DNA of 64,000 nt. Source: Ruegeria lacuscaerulensis. Lineage in GTDB: Bacteria > Pseudomonadota > Alphaproteobacteria > Rhodobacterales > Rhodobacteraceae. Where the stretch lies: positions 186,001-250,000 of the forward strand of contig NZ_WQGO01000001.1 in assembly GCF_013034685.1 (NCBI RefSeq). The letters are read 5' to 3'. This document shows positions 8,939 through 17,838 of this stretch, piece by piece. Under the pieces are notes generated by a model that was given only the letters and a program-made list of their open reading frames with translations, was not told the origin of the DNA and searched no databases. Positions within the stretch are counted from its first letter, which is position 1, and each line of letters opens with the position of its first letter. Both the position numbers and the translations under genes were made by a program.

Positions 8939-10024
8939 TTATTCGGGGAAAACAAAGCACCGGTCGCGGCGAATGGTCAGCCACATAACGCGCCCCGGCT
9001 GCGGCACAAAGACATTCGGCACCGTGGCCTTCAAGATCGAACCGTCATAGTCCATGCGGAACTCAACCAGGCTTTCATTGCCCAGAAAGCGCGCCCGCTG
9101 GACCACGCCACGCGCGGCCACCCCATCAGTCGGTGTGGGCAGCGGTCCTTTGCCGTTTCGGTCGAAATCCAGTTTGACATGCTGCGGGCGGAAGACGATC
9201 TCAACGTCCGTGCCGTCAGGTACACCCGGCGCAAGAAACTGGCCGAATGGCGTTTCCGCCAGAGCTCCGTTAACTTGCGCCTTCAACACATTGACATCAC
9301 TAAAGAACGCAACCGCCGCTTTATCCGCTGGCCGGGTATAGACATTATAGGGCGCGCCTTGCTGCACGATCTTACCACGCCGCATCAGGGCAATCTCATC
9401 GGCCATGCGCATCGCCTCTTCCGGCTCATGCGTCACCAAAACCACAGCGGCGTCTTCTTCTTTGAGGATTGCCAGCGTTTCATCCCGGATACCGTCGCGC
9501 AGACGATTGTCCAGCCCCGAGAACGGCTCGTCCATCAACATGATCCGGGGACGCGGCGCCAAAGCCCGCGCCAGTGCGACCCGCTGTTGTTCGCCGCCTG
9601 ACAGATGATGCGGATAGCTGTCGATGAAACGCATCAGATCGACCTTGGTCAGCAGTTCTTCGACCCGCGCGCGTTTTTCGTCCTTGTGGCCCTTCAGACC
9701 AAAAGCCACGTTGTCGGCCACGCTTAGATGGGGAAACAGCGCAAAGTCCTGAAACATTAGCCCAATCTCGCGCCGCTCGGGCGGGACACGAAACACCGTG
9801 TCACAAATCAGCTTGCCATCCACATAGATCTGGCCGGACTCCTGCATCTCAACCCCGGCGATCATCCGCAAGGTGGTCGACTTGCCGCAGCCCGACGGGC
9901 CTAGCAAACACGTCACCTGCCCCGCCTGAACACTCAGCGAGACGTCATCCACCACAACGCGCCCTTCATACCGGGCGACCAGATTGCGGATTTCCAGACG
10001 TGGAGGAGTTGAATTCACTGTCAC
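8939..10024 (-). CDS. FbpC-type ABC transporter ATP-binding protein (orphan)
   Basis: About 361 residues. Walker A GPSGCGKST, Q-loop FQDFALFPHL, signature LSGGEQQR, Walker B IMLMDEP and H-loop VTHE are all intact; a TOBE-like C-terminal region follows (about 235-360). This is the iron/thiamine/polyamine importer ATPase class. No permease or binding protein is next to it, so the substrate is unknown. The GTG at 10024 is chosen because the conserved domain starts right after it; a TTG at 10081 and a GTG at 10018 are alternatives. Confidence 0.85.
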   Translation of the reverse strand: MTVNSTPPRLEIRNLVARYEGRVVVDDVSLSVQAGQVTCLLGPSGCGKSTTLRMIAGVEMQESGQIYVDGKLICDTVFRVPPERREIGLMFQDFALFPHLSVADNVAFGLKGHKDEKRARVEELLTKVDLMRFIDSYPHHLSGGEQQRVALARALAPRPRIMLMDEPFSGLDNRLRDGIRDETLAILKEEDAAVVLVTHEPEEAMRMADEIALMRRGKIVQQGAPYNVYTRPADKAAVAFFSDVNVLKAQVNGALAETPFGQFLAPGVPDGTDVEIVFRPQHVKLDFDRNGKGPLPTPTDGVAARGVVQRARFLGNESLVEFRMDYDGSILKATVPNVFVPQPGRVMWLTIRRDRCFVFPE

Positions 10025-10104
10025 CGAAGGACCCCGTTGCCTTTCCCGATCAATTTCATCGGGCTTAGGCGGGGATAGCAACCCCGCCCGTCAGGCGCAA
10101 GCGG

Positions 10105-11163
10105 TCAGCAGCACCCGCCCGAGGCGGCCTCACCGGTGCTGACACCAGTGGCTTCAAATGGGCTTTCCCCTCCACAACCTTCGAAGATGCCATAATGGGT
10201 CGAGAAATCGCCGATAAACTCGAAATGGCGCGCAAATCGCGTGTCTTTCAGCATCATCCAGGTGTTGCCGCAGACCGGAAAGACCTTGCCTGCTTCGATC
10301 GCATGGTGGTCATCCAGTTCGAACAGATGCGGCGCGTGGGGGATCGTGCCCTTGTAGATCACCGCTTGGCCGTAATCCTCGCAGGCCGGTTCCAGTTCGG
10401 TCAGTTTGAACAGACGATACGTGGCCGACAAGAAGCTCAAGGGCGCAACGCGCTCTTCCAGCACCGGGTTTTCGATGGTCAGCGGGCGATGCGTCACCCG
10501 GCGCGGGTCGGCAAACCCGGCCTTGCGCGAGATCGACAAGAAGTCATTCCAATAAAGCGCGCCCGACAGGCACTCCCCATACAGAACCTCATCCTCGGCC
10601 ATGGCGGCGGGGATGCGGCGGTCGGCATAGACGTCCGAGAAATACATCTCGCCGCCCTCTTTCAGCAGACGCTGCGCGCCGCGCAGAACGGCCTCTTTAT
10701 CGGTGACCAGGTTGATCACGCAGTTCGAGACGATGATGTCGAAGGATCCGGGCTCAAGGTCCAACTCGTCCAGCTTTTCGATATAGCCGTGGTGGAATTC
10801 CACATTCGACGCGCCATGACCGAAGGCTTGCGCGTGATAATCCTGATGGGCGCGGGCTACATCAAGCTGCTCTGGCGTCATATCCACACCGACCACACGG
10901 CCATTTTCGCCGACCATCGCGGACAGAGCATAGACGTCGCGCCCGGCACCGCAGCCCAGATCAAGGATGCTCATCCCTTCCAGGTCCAACGGTGCGATCA
11001 GACCGCAGCCATAATAGCGCGTCAGCACATCATCATGGATTTTAGAGAGTATTTTCTTCACATGATCCGGCATGTCATCGGGTGTGCAGCAGGCATTGGT
11101 CTGCAAATCCGCGCTGCTTTGAAGGACATCGCCGTAATAATTCTGCACCGATTCATGCTTCAT
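10105..11163 (-). CDS. arsM: Arsenite methyltransferase ArsM
   Basis: Methylates arsenite stepwise using SAM. 352 residues. SAM motif LDLGCGAGRD is near residue 67. Candidate arsenic-binding cysteines are Cys25-Cys26, Cys53 (YYGCG), Cys148 (SNCVINL) and Cys198 (GECLSGAL). The last two are 50 residues apart, as are Cys174 and Cys224 of the algal enzyme CmArsM as I recall it. The C-terminus ends in a Cys pair (GGCC), common in arsenic proteins. No arsR, arsB or arsC is in the window. A 12-bp palindrome lies upstream. Confidence 0.9.
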   Translation of the reverse strand: MKHESVQNYYGDVLQSSADLQTNACCTPDDMPDHVKKILSKIHDDVLTRYYGCGLIAPLDLEGMSILDLGCGAGRDVYALSAMVGENGRVVGVDMTPEQLDVARAHQDYHAQAFGHGASNVEFHHGYIEKLDELDLEPGSFDIIVSNCVINLVTDKEAVLRGAQRLLKEGGEMYFSDVYADRRIPAAMAEDEVLYGECLSGALYWNDFLSISRKAGFADPRRVTHRPLTIENPVLEERVAPLSFLSATYRLFKLTELEPACEDYGQAVIYKGTIPHAPHLFELDDHHAIEAGKVFPVCGNTWMMLKDTRFARHFEFIGDFSTHYGIFEGCGGESPFEATGVSTGEAASGGCC

Positions 11164-11224
11164 CGAACCTATCCCCTATGTCTGGTTATGGATCAGCTAA
11201 TGCAGCAAGCACCATGGCGCAATC

Positions 11225-11236
11225 CGCACATGTGCG
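11225..11236. promoter_or_regulatory. 12-bp palindrome upstream of arsM
   Basis: CGCACATGTGCG is an exact palindrome lying 62 bases before the arsM ATG, in the 87-base gap after alkC. It could be an operator for arsM. It does not match the ArsR sites I know, so the binding protein is unknown. Confidence 0.35.
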
Positions 11237-11250
11237 ATTTTACAAAAGCG

Positions 11251-12360
11251 TTACACTAGCAGTTGGAAATCCACGCCCGCACGCACCTGCCCGTTCACCT
11301 GAACCTCCAGCCGGTGCAGACCGGGCACCAGTTTGAACGTGGTCGCATTGCCCTTCAGCTTGTGAGTCTTGCTTAGCGTCAGCGCACCATCCCGCAGCGC
11401 GGTCTGTTTCAACTTGTGCACTTTGGCCGAGATTTTGCCGCCAGGACGTTGAAAGTGAATGATATAATCGACCAGAACGGGCTGGTCTCCGGCACCACTG
11501 AGCGCCACATCGAAATTCAGCGCACCCCCGATCCGGGCATCTCCTTGCACCTGAATGTCAGCCGAGATTGCGGCGTCAGGATCATAGCCCAGCATCTTCA
11601 TCGCGCCGGGATGTCCGGATTTCACCAATCCACGCAGGGTGTGGCTGGTCATCCAGCGCAACTCATCTGCGTCCTGCCCGCCCTCGCGCCATTGCTGCAG
11701 ACGGTCCAGCACCAGATCGGGGTCTTTCTTGGCAATGTCGTTAAGATGGTTCGCCACCGACCGCGTCACGTATCGCGTCGGATCACTGTGTAACCGATCT
11801 AGCAAAGGCAACGGGTCAGTCAGTTCCAGGCCCACCGCCTGCCCCCACGGCAAACGCGGGCGGGTGCCTTCGCTGACCAGACGCCGTACGTGATAGCTGT
11901 CATGGGCGCACCATGCCTGCATCCGTTCCAACACCGTTTCCTGATGAGCGTTCAGGAACGGGCGAATGGCCCATTCCATCGAGAATCTCTGCGTCAGCTC
12001 CTCAAGCACGTCCAGCGCCAGATCGGGATGGTCGAGGCCAACGGCCACAACCCAATCACCCAAAGGCGCAAAGATGAAATCGCCGAAATCATCATCTTTC
12101 TTTGACGAGTCCAGCGGTGGCGGCAATGCTCGCAGCAGCGTGGGCGCAATGTCCGGCAGCGAGCCGGGGAAAACCTGTTGCAGGCAGTCGGCTATCCACG
12201 CCATGCGCTCTTTCAATTCCAGATCCAGCAGGCGGGACATGACCTGAACCTCGAACGCCTTTGCCTCGAAAGCGGGGTCGGCTGCCGAAAAAAGCCCCGC
12301 CAGATAGCGGGTCTTTTCTGCATTAAACAGCTGGTCTTTCAGTGAAAAATTCTGCGCCAT
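11251..12360 (-). CDS. alkC: AlkC-type DNA alkylation repair protein (HEAT repeats plus Ig-like domain)
   Basis: 369 residues. The N-terminal about 265 residues are helical repeats with the family pattern (ERMAWIADCLQQVFPGS, SYHVRRLVSEGTRPRLPWG, VTRSVANHLNDIAKKDPDLV). From about residue 270 a beta-rich Ig-like domain follows (VLVDYIIHFQRPGGKISAKV, TFKLVPGLHRLEVQVNG). AlkC glycosylases remove N3-methyladenine. The Ig-like C-terminus is the arrangement known from the Pseudomonas AlkC structure. Only 3 bases separate it from the SDR stop upstream, so it belongs to the SnoaL-SDR-alkC run with the LexA box. Confidence 0.88.
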   Translation of the reverse strand: MAQNFSLKDQLFNAEKTRYLAGLFSAADPAFEAKAFEVQVMSRLLDLELKERMAWIADCLQQVFPGSLPDIAPTLLRALPPPLDSSKKDDDFGDFIFAPLGDWVVAVGLDHPDLALDVLEELTQRFSMEWAIRPFLNAHQETVLERMQAWCAHDSYHVRRLVSEGTRPRLPWGQAVGLELTDPLPLLDRLHSDPTRYVTRSVANHLNDIAKKDPDLVLDRLQQWREGGQDADELRWMTSHTLRGLVKSGHPGAMKMLGYDPDAAISADIQVQGDARIGGALNFDVALSGAGDQPVLVDYIIHFQRPGGKISAKVHKLKQTALRDGALTLSKTHKLKGNATTFKLVPGLHRLEVQVNGQVRAGVDFQLLV

Positions 12361-12363
12361 CGC

Positions 12364-13143
12364 CTACATCGTCAGATTGGTTCCCCCGCCATCCAGCAGG
12401 ATGTTCTGGCCCACGATAAAGCCCGCGTGCTGCGAGCACAGGAAAGCACAGGCCGCCCCAAATTCCTGCCGTGTGCCGTAGCGGCGCGCCGGGATTGTGG
12501 CGGCACGTTCTGCACGGGCGGCTTCCATCGAGATATTTTTCTGCAGCGAAACTGCACTATCTAAGGACTCCGCGCGGTCAGTGGCGTGGATACCCGGCAG
12601 CAGATTGTTGATTGTCACCCCTTGGGGGGCTACCTGCCGCGCGGTTCCCGCGACGTAGCCGGTCAACCCAGTCCGCGCCGCGTTCGACAGGCCGAGCACG
12701 GCAATCGGCGCGCGCACCGATTGCGAAGTGATATTGACCACACGCCCCCAGCCCTTTTCCATCATCCCCGGCAACAATGCCTTCATGAAAGCAATCGGTG
12801 TCAGCATGTTGGCATCCAGCGCCTTGATGAAGTCTTCACGCTCCCAATCCGACCACATACCCGGAGGCGGACCGCCCGCATTTGTCACAAGGATATCAAC
12901 ACCCTGCGCGGCTTCGATCACCTGCGCCTGCCCCTCGGTCGAGGTCACATCACAGGCCACCGTCTGAACATCAACGCCATAGGTGTCCCGCAAGCGCGCG
13001 GCTTCGGCCTCAAGCGCCTCGGCTCCGCGGGCGTTCATCACCAGATTGACACCGGCCTCGGCCAAAGCTTCGGCACAGCCCAGACCCAAACCCTTGCTGC
13101 TGGCACAGACCAGCGCGCGTTTTCCTTTGATACCTAGATCCAT
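12364..13143 (-). CDS. SDR-family oxidoreductase, operon with alkC
   Basis: 259 residues. LVCASSKGLGLGCAEAL is a slightly atypical dinucleotide-binding loop (A-S-S-K-G-L-G), NAGGPPPG the NAG motif, and the C-terminus VGQNILLDGGGTN is typical. The catalytic Tyr-x-x-x-Lys is not clear: SNAARTGLTGYV stands where YAASKAAL is usual, so the usual Tyr is Asn and Lys is Arg. That suggests altered or lost reductase activity. The ATG at 13143 follows GGGGAGG. It is directly upstream of alkC (3-base gap). Confidence 0.82.
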   Translation of the reverse strand: MDLGIKGKRALVCASSKGLGLGCAEALAEAGVNLVMNARGAEALEAEAARLRDTYGVDVQTVACDVTSTEGQAQVIEAAQGVDILVTNAGGPPPGMWSDWEREDFIKALDANMLTPIAFMKALLPGMMEKGWGRVVNITSQSVRAPIAVLGLSNAARTGLTGYVAGTARQVAPQGVTINNLLPGIHATDRAESLDSAVSLQKNISMEAARAERAATIPARRYGTRQEFGAACAFLCSQHAGFIVGQNILLDGGGTNLTM

Positions 13144-13216
13144 CTGATCCTCCCCATCTGTTATTGTTGCCATGTCTAGCACCGGCCAGACAGAGAAGAC
13201 CAGATTTCAAGCAATA

Positions 13217-13579
13217 TCAGTAAAAGAACTCTTCCCGAACGATCTTGCCATTTGCGACGTGATAGACACCAACTTCTTTCATATCAAAGGCTTCACCGGT
13301 CTCTTTTACCTTACCTTGGACCTCGAAGATCACGGCAAAACGGTCTTCACCATGGGGCATCGGGTCGCTGACCGAGGCACCGGAAACCTCATGCGCGCCT
13401 TCCCACCATTCATGTTTGCCCCGGATCGCGTCGCGACCGTGGGTTTCGCGGCCCATATCCATGAAATCCTGCGCTTCGACCGAGACGGCATCCTCAGCAT
13501 AGAGTTTCTCAAGATTTTCCTTGGCGCGGTCCTCGCGGCAACCTGCGACCAGCTCGTCGGCAATCTCTTTTAAATTCAT
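13217..13579 (-). CDS. SnoaL/NTF2-like protein, first gene behind a LexA box
   Basis: 120 residues. The layout (ELVAGCREDRAKENLEKLYAEDAVSVEAQ, GRDAIRGKHEWW, KEVGVYHVANGKIVREEFFY) is that of SnoaL-like proteins: an N-terminal helix pair, then a cone-shaped beta sheet ending in V-x-N-G-K-I-x-x-E. Such folds bind small ligands or act as isomerases; the substrate is unknown. The ATG is 18 bases downstream of a LexA box and preceded by GGAGAGAG. It heads the run with the SDR and alkC. Confidence 0.82.
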   Translation of the reverse strand: MNLKEIADELVAGCREDRAKENLEKLYAEDAVSVEAQDFMDMGRETHGRDAIRGKHEWWEGAHEVSGASVSDPMPHGEDRFAVIFEVQGKVKETGEAFDMKEVGVYHVANGKIVREEFFY

Positions 13580-13597
13580 TCTCTCTCTCCACTATTT

Positions 13598-13612
13598 GTT
13601 CACTATATGTTC
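13598..13612. promoter_or_regulatory. Alphaproteobacterial LexA (SOS) box
   Basis: GTTC (13598-13601), seven bases, GTTC (13609-13612) is an exact match to the GTTC-N7-GTTC site of alphaproteobacterial LexA. On the minus strand the 7-base spacer reads ATATAGT and contains TATAGT, a five-of-six -10 element, so a repressor here would cover the promoter of the SnoaL-SDR-alkC run. prfC begins 77 bases away on the other side. Confidence 0.65.
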
Positions 13613-13688
13613 TTATTGCCATAAGCATACGATTCGAACCACCCCCTTTGTCTTGCCTCGGCAGGATTCCCCGCCTATACGCGCGATT

Positions 13689-15293
13689 ATGCTTGATACC
13701 TCGAACCAACCCACCCTGCCGCCCGAGATCGCCCGTCGCCGGACCTTCGCGATCATCTCGCACCCTGATGCGGGCAAAACGACGCTGACGGAAAAGTTCC
13801 TGCTTTATGGCGGCGCGATCCAGATGGCCGGTCAGGTGCGCGCTAAGGGTGAGGCGCGGCGCACGCGCTCGGATTTCATGCAGATGGAGAAGGATCGTGG
13901 TATCTCGGTTTCCGCCTCGGCCATGTCGTTTGATTATGGGAACTTCCGGTTCAATCTGGTGGACACGCCCGGCCACAGCGATTTCTCGGAAGATACCTAT
14001 CGCACTCTGACTGCCGTGGACGCCGCCGTCATGGTAATCGACGGCGCGAAAGGTGTGGAAAGCCAGACGCAGAAACTGTTCGAGGTTTGCCGCCTGCGCG
14101 ATCTGCCGATCCTGACCTTCTGTAACAAGATGGACCGCGAAAGCCGCGATACGTTCGAGATCATTGACGAGATTCAGGAAATGCTGGCCATCGACGTCAC
14201 GCCCGCCGCGTGGCCGATTGGCGTGGGTCGCGATTTCATCGGCTGCTATGACATGCTGCGCGACCGGCTGGAACTGATGGACCGCGCCGACCGCAACAAG
14301 GTAGCCGAGAGCATTCAGATCGACGGTCTGGATGACCCGAAACTAGCCGAACATGTTCCCGAGCACTTGCTTGAGAAACTGCTGGAAGAGGTCGAGATGG
14401 CGCGTGAATTGCTGCCCGCGCTGGACCCGCAGGCGGTTCTTGAGGGGCATATGACCCCCATCTGGTTCGGTTCGGCGATCAACTCGTTCGGTGTCAAAGA
14501 ACTGATGGAGGGCATCGGCGCTTACGGCCCGCAGCCGCAAGTGCAATCGGCCGAACCACGTCAGATCGCGCCGGATGAAAAGAAGGTCGCAGGCTTTGTC
14601 TTCAAGGTTCAGGCCAATATGGACCCCAAGCACCGCGACCGGGTGGCCTTTGTACGGATGGCCTCGGGCCATTTCAAACGCGGCATGAAACTGACCCATG
14701 TGCGGTCCAAGAAGCCTATGGCAATCTCGAACCCGGTGCTGTTTCTGGCCTCGGATCGCGAACTAGCGGATGAAGCATGGGCCGGTGACATCATCGGCAT
14801 CCCCAACCATGGCCAGTTGCGCATCGGCGACACGCTGACCGAAGGTGAGGCGCTGCGCGTGACCGGCATCCCGTCCTTCGCGCCGGAATTGCTGCAAGGC
14901 GTGCGTGCGGGCGACCCGATGAAGGCCAAGCACCTGGAAAAGGCACTCATGCAATTTGCCGAGGAAGGCGCAGCCAAGGTGTTCAAACCCTCGATTGGGT
15001 CGGGCTTTATCGTGGGTGTCGTCGGCGCGCTGCAATTCGAAGTGCTCGCCAGCCGGATCGAGATGGAATACGGCCTGCCTGTGCGGTTCGAGGCGTCTCA
15101 GTTCACATCCGCCCGCTGGGTCAGTGGTGACAAGGTGGCGGTGGACAAGTTCGTCAACGCCAACAAGCAGCACATCGCGCATGATCATGACGGCGACATC
15201 GTCTACCTGACACGTCTGCAATGGGATATCGACCGGGTAGTGCGGGACTATCCTGACCTGACCCTGACTGCGACCAAGGAAATGATGACGTGA
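13689..15293 (+). CDS. prfC: Peptide chain release factor 3
   Basis: GTPase that recycles RF1 and RF2 from the ribosome after termination. 534 residues. G1 SHPDAGKTTLTEK is near residue 23, followed by DRGISVSASAMSF (switch I), VDTPGHSDFSEDT (G3) and CNKMDRESRD (G4). The RF3-specific C-terminal domain contains GALQFEVLASRIEMEYGLPV. The start is the ATG at 13689; upstream in-frame sequence lies in the intergenic region. It stands alone on the plus strand. Confidence 0.97.
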   Translation: MLDTSNQPTLPPEIARRRTFAIISHPDAGKTTLTEKFLLYGGAIQMAGQVRAKGEARRTRSDFMQMEKDRGISVSASAMSFDYGNFRFNLVDTPGHSDFSEDTYRTLTAVDAAVMVIDGAKGVESQTQKLFEVCRLRDLPILTFCNKMDRESRDTFEIIDEIQEMLAIDVTPAAWPIGVGRDFIGCYDMLRDRLELMDRADRNKVAESIQIDGLDDPKLAEHVPEHLLEKLLEEVEMARELLPALDPQAVLEGHMTPIWFGSAINSFGVKELMEGIGAYGPQPQVQSAEPRQIAPDEKKVAGFVFKVQANMDPKHRDRVAFVRMASGHFKRGMKLTHVRSKKPMAISNPVLFLASDRELADEAWAGDIIGIPNHGQLRIGDTLTEGEALRVTGIPSFAPELLQGVRAGDPMKAKHLEKALMQFAEEGAAKVFKPSIGSGFIVGVVGALQFEVLASRIEMEYGLPVRFEASQFTSARWVSGDKVAVDKFVNANKQHIAHDHDGDIVYLTRLQWDIDRVVRDYPDLTLTATKEMMT

Positions 15294-15311
15294 CCGGCCA
15301 AAGGGCCGCGC

Positions 15312-16250
15312 ATGGGCGCTAAACCGACCTGGGGAACTGTCTCGACGGTCCGGGGGGCGGCCCCGGACATCCTGCGTTTCGTGGCCTATCACCTCGACCT
15401 TGGGGTGGATCGGATGCATGTCTATCTGGACGAACCCTGCCCCAAGGCCTTCAACGCCCTGAACCGGCATCCAAAGGTTGAGGTCCGCAATTGCGACGAC
15501 GGGTTCTGGGCCAATCGTCAGCGGGCGCGCCCCGACAAGCATCAGGTGCGCCAGACCGCCAATGCCTCATTCACTTACCGAAAGGCCAACGAAGACTGGT
15601 TGCTGCATATTGATCTGGACGAGTTTCTGTGGCCCGACCGCCCGGTGGCCGATCTGCTGGCCGAGGTCGCGCAGGATACCCCTTATATCCGCGTCCGCCC
15701 GGAAGAGGCCGTGGCCGAAACCAAGGACCTGTACAAAGCCTATATCCCGCTCGGGCCTGATCGTGCCGCAACGGTGCAGGCGCTCTATCCCAACTATGGG
15801 GCTTTCGTGAAGGGTGGGTTTCTCAGTCACCTTCAAGGCAAGGTGTTTGCTCGCACCGGTTTGCCAGGCATCAACTTCCGCATTCACGGGTTGTTCCAGC
15901 ATGGGGAACGCCTGATCTGCAAAGCGGAACTTGCCGAGGCTGCGCTGTGCCACAGGCACGCTCCTGATTGGGACCACTGGCTGGCGCATTACCGGTTCCG
16001 ACTTGAGCGTGGGTCATACAAACCCGGATTGACGCCAAATGTCCCGCGAGATGAGGGCGGCATGAATATGAACGAACTGCTCAGCTGGATCGAAGCCGAG
16101 GACGGTATCGACGGCTTGCGCGCGTTTTTCGATGAGATCAGCGGCGCACACCCCGACGTGCGGGCGCGGCTGGAACAACACGGGTTGATCCGGCACCGGC
16201 CACTGGATCTGGACCGAAAACTTGCGAAACATTTCCCCGGAAGCATCTGA
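15312..16250 (+). CDS. Family 2-like glycosyltransferase
   Basis: 312 residues. GTVSTVRGAAPDILRFVAYHLDLGVDRMHVYLDE is the opening of the Glyco_tranf_2_4-type fold, and DWLLHIDLDEFLWPD holds the metal-binding D-x-D. The middle (FRIHGLFQHGERLICK) is compatible with a sugar-transfer enzyme for surface polysaccharide or capsule. It follows prfC by 18 bases and no other polysaccharide gene is near, so the acceptor is unknown. Confidence 0.85.
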   Translation: MGAKPTWGTVSTVRGAAPDILRFVAYHLDLGVDRMHVYLDEPCPKAFNALNRHPKVEVRNCDDGFWANRQRARPDKHQVRQTANASFTYRKANEDWLLHIDLDEFLWPDRPVADLLAEVAQDTPYIRVRPEEAVAETKDLYKAYIPLGPDRAATVQALYPNYGAFVKGGFLSHLQGKVFARTGLPGINFRIHGLFQHGERLICKAELAEAALCHRHAPDWDHWLAHYRFRLERGSYKPGLTPNVPRDEGGMNMNELLSWIEAEDGIDGLRAFFDEISGAHPDVRARLEQHGLIRHRPLDLDRKLAKHFPGSI

Positions 16251-16412
16251 ATTGTTGCATTAAATCTGCATGGTATCGGGCCGCGGACATCTAAACCCCT
16301 CTTCATTTGACCCTGCCCAACGTTTTTGTTATGTCCCGCTTCAGCCGAAATGCGCGGGACGCGCATGGCCATCCGGGCCCGGCACACCTTCATACGCGCG
16401 GGCCAGGTCGAG

Positions 16413-16431
16413 TGTCCGCAAAAACCGGACA
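16413..16431 (+). promoter_or_regulatory. Inverted repeat just before the RhlE start
   Basis: TGTCCG (16413-16418), 7 bases, CGGACA (16426-16431), ending 3 bases before the ATG of the helicase. No good Shine-Dalgarno stands alone there. The hairpin could affect translation start. Low certainty. Confidence 0.35.
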
Positions 16432-16434
16432 TAC

Positions 16435-17838
16435 ATGACAAAGTTTAACGAACTGAACCTGAACCCGAAGGTCCTCAAAGCCATTGAGGAAGCCGGATAC
16501 GAAACACCCACCCCGATTCAGGCCGGAGCGATTCCACCCGCGCTTGAAGGCAAGGATGTGCTGGGCATCGCCCAGACCGGCACCGGCAAAACCGCCAGCT
16601 TCACGCTACCGATGATCACCCTGCTGGCTCGAGGCCGCGCACGGGCGCGGATGCCGCGCTCGCTGGTGCTGTGCCCGACGCGGGAACTGGCCGCACAGGT
16701 GGCCGAGAACTTCGACACCTATGCAAAGAATGTGAAACTGACCAAAGCACTGCTGATCGGTGGAGTCAGTTTCAAGGAACAGGACGCTCTGATCGATCGT
16801 GGCGTCGACGTGCTGATCGCCACTCCGGGCCGCCTGCTGGACCATTTCGAACGCGGCAAGCTGCTGCTGACCGGCGTTCAGATCATGGTGGTGGACGAGG
16901 CCGACCGGATGCTGGATATGGGGTTCATCCCCGATATCGAACGCATCTTCTCGCTGACGCCCTTCACCCGTCAGACACTGTTCTTCTCGGCGACCATGGC
17001 GTCCGAGATTGAGCGTATCACCGACACGTTCCTGTCCGCCCCTGCCCGGATCGAGGTTGCCCGTCAGGCCACCGCGTCCGAGACGATCGAACAGGGCGTG
17101 GTCATGTTCAAAGGTGGCCGTCGCGACCGCGAGGCCAGCGCCAAGCGCAAGGTTCTGCGCGCGCTGATCGACGCCGAGGGTGAAGGCTGCACCAACGCGA
17201 TCATTTTCTGTAACCGCAAGACGGATGTGGATATCTGCGCGAAATCGCTGAAGAAATACGGCTATAACGCCGCCGCCATTCACGGCGATCTGGATCAGTC
17301 GCAGCGCATGAAAACCCTGGACGGATTCCGCGACGGCTCACTGCGCCTGCTAGTGGCCTCGGACGTGGCCGCACGGGGGTTGGATATCCCCTCGGTCAGC
17401 CATGTGTTCAACTTTGACGTCCCCGGCCATGCCGAGGATTACGTTCACCGCATCGGTCGCACCGGTCGAGCGGGGCGCGAGGGAAAGGCGATCACGATCT
17501 GCTCGGGCCGCGATGAAAAGGCGCTGGATGCGATTGAGAAGCTGATCCAGAAGGACATTCCCCGGCTCGACAATCCGGTCAAGGAAGAGCCCAAGGACGA
17601 AAAGCCCAAGCGCGAGAAAAAGATTAAGCCGGTCGACGAGGCAAAGGTCGACAAAAAGCCCGAGCGCAAGAAGGACGCGGACCGCCGAAAGGACAAGGAA
17701 CTGCGTGGCCGTGGTCGCCGCACCGATTCAGGTCCGGCGGTTGTTGGCATGGGTGATCACCTGCCCAGCTTCATAGCGCTGAGCTTTGACGAACGCCGCG
17801 CAGGCGTAACGGCGCTAGCCGAGGCGGACGCCTCTTAA
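16435..17838 (+). CDS. rhlE: DEAD-box RNA helicase (RhlE-type)
   Basis: 467 residues. Motifs in order: Q (GYETPTPIQ), I AQTGTGKT, Ia PTRELAAQ, II VVDEADRMLD, III SATM, IV IIFCNRKTD, V ARGLDIPSV, VI HRIGRTGRAGREG. A basic, Lys/Glu-rich tail follows from about residue 380 (DEKPKREKKIKPVDEAK). Such helicases act in ribosome assembly or RNA turnover. The start is the ATG at 16435; the longer reading runs through the intergenic stretch. Its stop and the DMT permease stop share TTAA. Confidence 0.92.
   Translation: MTKFNELNLNPKVLKAIEEAGYETPTPIQAGAIPPALEGKDVLGIAQTGTGKTASFTLPMITLLARGRARARMPRSLVLCPTRELAAQVAENFDTYAKNVKLTKALLIGGVSFKEQDALIDRGVDVLIATPGRLLDHFERGKLLLTGVQIMVVDEADRMLDMGFIPDIERIFSLTPFTRQTLFFSATMASEIERITDTFLSAPARIEVARQATASETIEQGVVMFKGGRRDREASAKRKVLRALIDAEGEGCTNAIIFCNRKTDVDICAKSLKKYGYNAAAIHGDLDQSQRMKTLDGFRDGSLRLLVASDVAARGLDIPSVSHVFNFDVPGHAEDYVHRIGRTGRAGREGKAITICSGRDEKALDAIEKLIQKDIPRLDNPVKEEPKDEKPKREKKIKPVDEAKVDKKPERKKDADRRKDKELRGRGRRTDSGPAVVGMGDHLPSFIALSFDERRAGVTALAEADAS

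Noticed and set aside
10195..11259. 354-codon plus-strand frame opposite arsM
   Set aside because: It is fully antisense to arsM, whose SAM motif and cysteines are clear. No family is visible in this frame.
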